In this document: positions 63,404 through 64,000 of the stretch, one piece after another
Layout: each line of letters starts with the position of its first letter
Numbering within the stretch: the stretch's first letter is position 1
DNA from: UKL13-3 sp040387195
GTDB taxonomy: Bacteria > Bacteroidota > Bacteroidia > UKL13-3
Direction: 5' to 3'
DNA: 64,000 bases
NCBI GenBank assembly: GCA_040387195.1
Contig: JAZKEF010000008.1
Location: 1 to 64,000 of the forward strand
Translations under genes and position numbers: made by a program
Notes under the pieces: model-generated
Told to the model about the DNA's origin: nothing
The model's input: only the letters and a program-made list of their open reading frames with translations
Databases searched by the model: none

Positions 63404-64000
63404 GCGTTTCCATTTTTCGCTGGGTTTCTTCCCATTCGGCTGCAGGTAAAGAGTCTTCCGTAATCCCTGCTCCTGCATATAACAGCGCCCTACCTTCACC
63501 TAATTCCATGCACCGCAGGTTCACATACAGATTTGTTTCGTTGGGCTTTAGTAATCCGATAAAACCACTGTAAAATCTTCGCTCCAGTTGTTCGTTTTTG
63601 GAAATGAAAATTGATGATTCAAATTGTGGCAATCCACACACTGCTGGAGTTGGGTTTAAAGCATTCAATAATTTGCTGAATTTTTGTTTGAGCACATCGG
63701 GCTTAGGTTTCCAGCTAAAAGTACTATGCAGGTGTTTGATGGCTCCTGCTTCTATGGGTAACACTTCTGTTTTGCGAAAGCCGGTAAGTTTCAATTCGCG
63801 AAAAGATTCTTCAATAAAAAACTCAGTCATGTTTTGCTCATCGTATTCCTTATCGCTCCACTCTCTTGTTGAGTCAGTGGGTAGTGTACCCGCCAATGCT
63901 ACTGTTTGCAGAATTCCTTTTTCTATGGTTAAGAGTTTTTCAGGAGTGGCTCCGCACCAACTTCCTTGTTCATGCGTGTAAAAGAAGTACACACAGGCAT
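63378..64000 (-). CDS. menF: Isochorismate synthase, C-terminal part (gene runs off the window)
   Basis: The last 207 residues of a chorismate-binding enzyme converting chorismate to isochorismate, the first step of menaquinone synthesis. Visible family marks: GATPEKLL, VALAGTLP, KHLHSTF, LNPTPAVCGLP, ERRFYSGFIGLL, and LYAGAGITEDS near the end, the last holding catalytic and metal-binding positions. The frame remains open to the window edge, so the start lies beyond 64000. Menaquinone role is inferred from menA/menC in the window; salicylate or siderophore synthesis would be the alternative. Confidence 0.9.
   Translation of the reverse strand, partial: ACVYFFYTHEQGSWCGATPEKLLTIEKGILQTVALAGTLPTDSTREWSDKEYDEQNMTEFFIEESFRELKLTGFRKTEVLPIEAGAIKHLHSTFSWKPKPDVLKQKFSKLLNALNPTPAVCGLPQFESSIFISKNEQLERRFYSGFIGLLKPNETNLYVNLRCMELGEGRALLYAGAGITEDSLPAAEWEETQRKMETLGVKLSDA

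Overview
The window is a chromosomal stretch of a Bacteroidota bacterium, most likely an environmental member of the Chitinophagales/Sphingobacteriales side. The signs are two surface proteins with C-terminal type IX secretion (T9SS type A) sorting domains (1659-6128 and 54826-62235), GEVED and BNR-associated modules, DUF4292 and DUF4286 proteins, a MetH without its homocysteine module, menaquinone genes (menA, menC, an isochorismate synthase), absence of Shine-Dalgarno patterns, and intergenic repeats of a kind familiar from this phylum. I see no rRNA, tRNA, CRISPR array, insertion sequence or prophage.

Layout. 1-6.1 kb: tandem repeat, a membrane fatty acid desaturase and a large secreted subtilisin-like protease. 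6.4-14.5 kb: small housekeeping and accessory genes (VOC protein, M23 lipoprotein, endonuclease III, ferritin-like DUF892, DUF421, fasciclin). This part also holds a broken-looking MORN/TonB gene and a decayed copy of the fasciclin 3' end, so it has been rearranged. 14.6-23.4 kb: an envelope cluster (TPR protein, then flippase, dut, sugar nucleotidyltransferase, TPR protein, DUF4292 lipoprotein, EnvC-like protein), tightly packed and probably one operon on the + strand. 23.4-31.3 kb: menA-menC, overlapping by one base, then a hybrid histidine kinase that converges on a 1240-residue multi-PAS protein. 31.5-43.7 kb: metH on +, then a long minus-strand array (tolC-like, efflux adaptor, gpsA, AhpD-like, polA, mscS-like, tatD). 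43.8-47.1 kb: polysaccharide deacetylase, GT2 glycosyltransferase, meaB, FMN reductase. 47.1-50.2 kb: an AT-rich island with an XRE regulator divergent from three unrecognised secreted proteins, all rich in cysteines. 50.4-54.6 kb: DUF486, small proteins, gcvH, rsmI and a large helical protein. 54.8-62.2 kb: one 2469-residue T9SS surface protein built from a three-fold super-repeat. 62.3-64 kb: a Rieske oxygenase and the 3' end of an isochorismate synthase gene.

The most noteworthy signals are: (1) intergenic-type repeats that appear to have entered coding sequence in frame (two sites in polA, one in metH) or supplied a stop codon (desaturase); (2) the cysteine-rich secreted trio beside an XRE regulator, which is the best candidate for an undescribed system; (3) a signal peptide broken by two slippage-type indels in the MORN/TonB gene; (4) a Cys-to-His change at an iron-sulfur ligand position of endonuclease III; (5) the modular architecture of the giant surface protein. 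Function assignments rest on reading motifs by eye; no database search was run.
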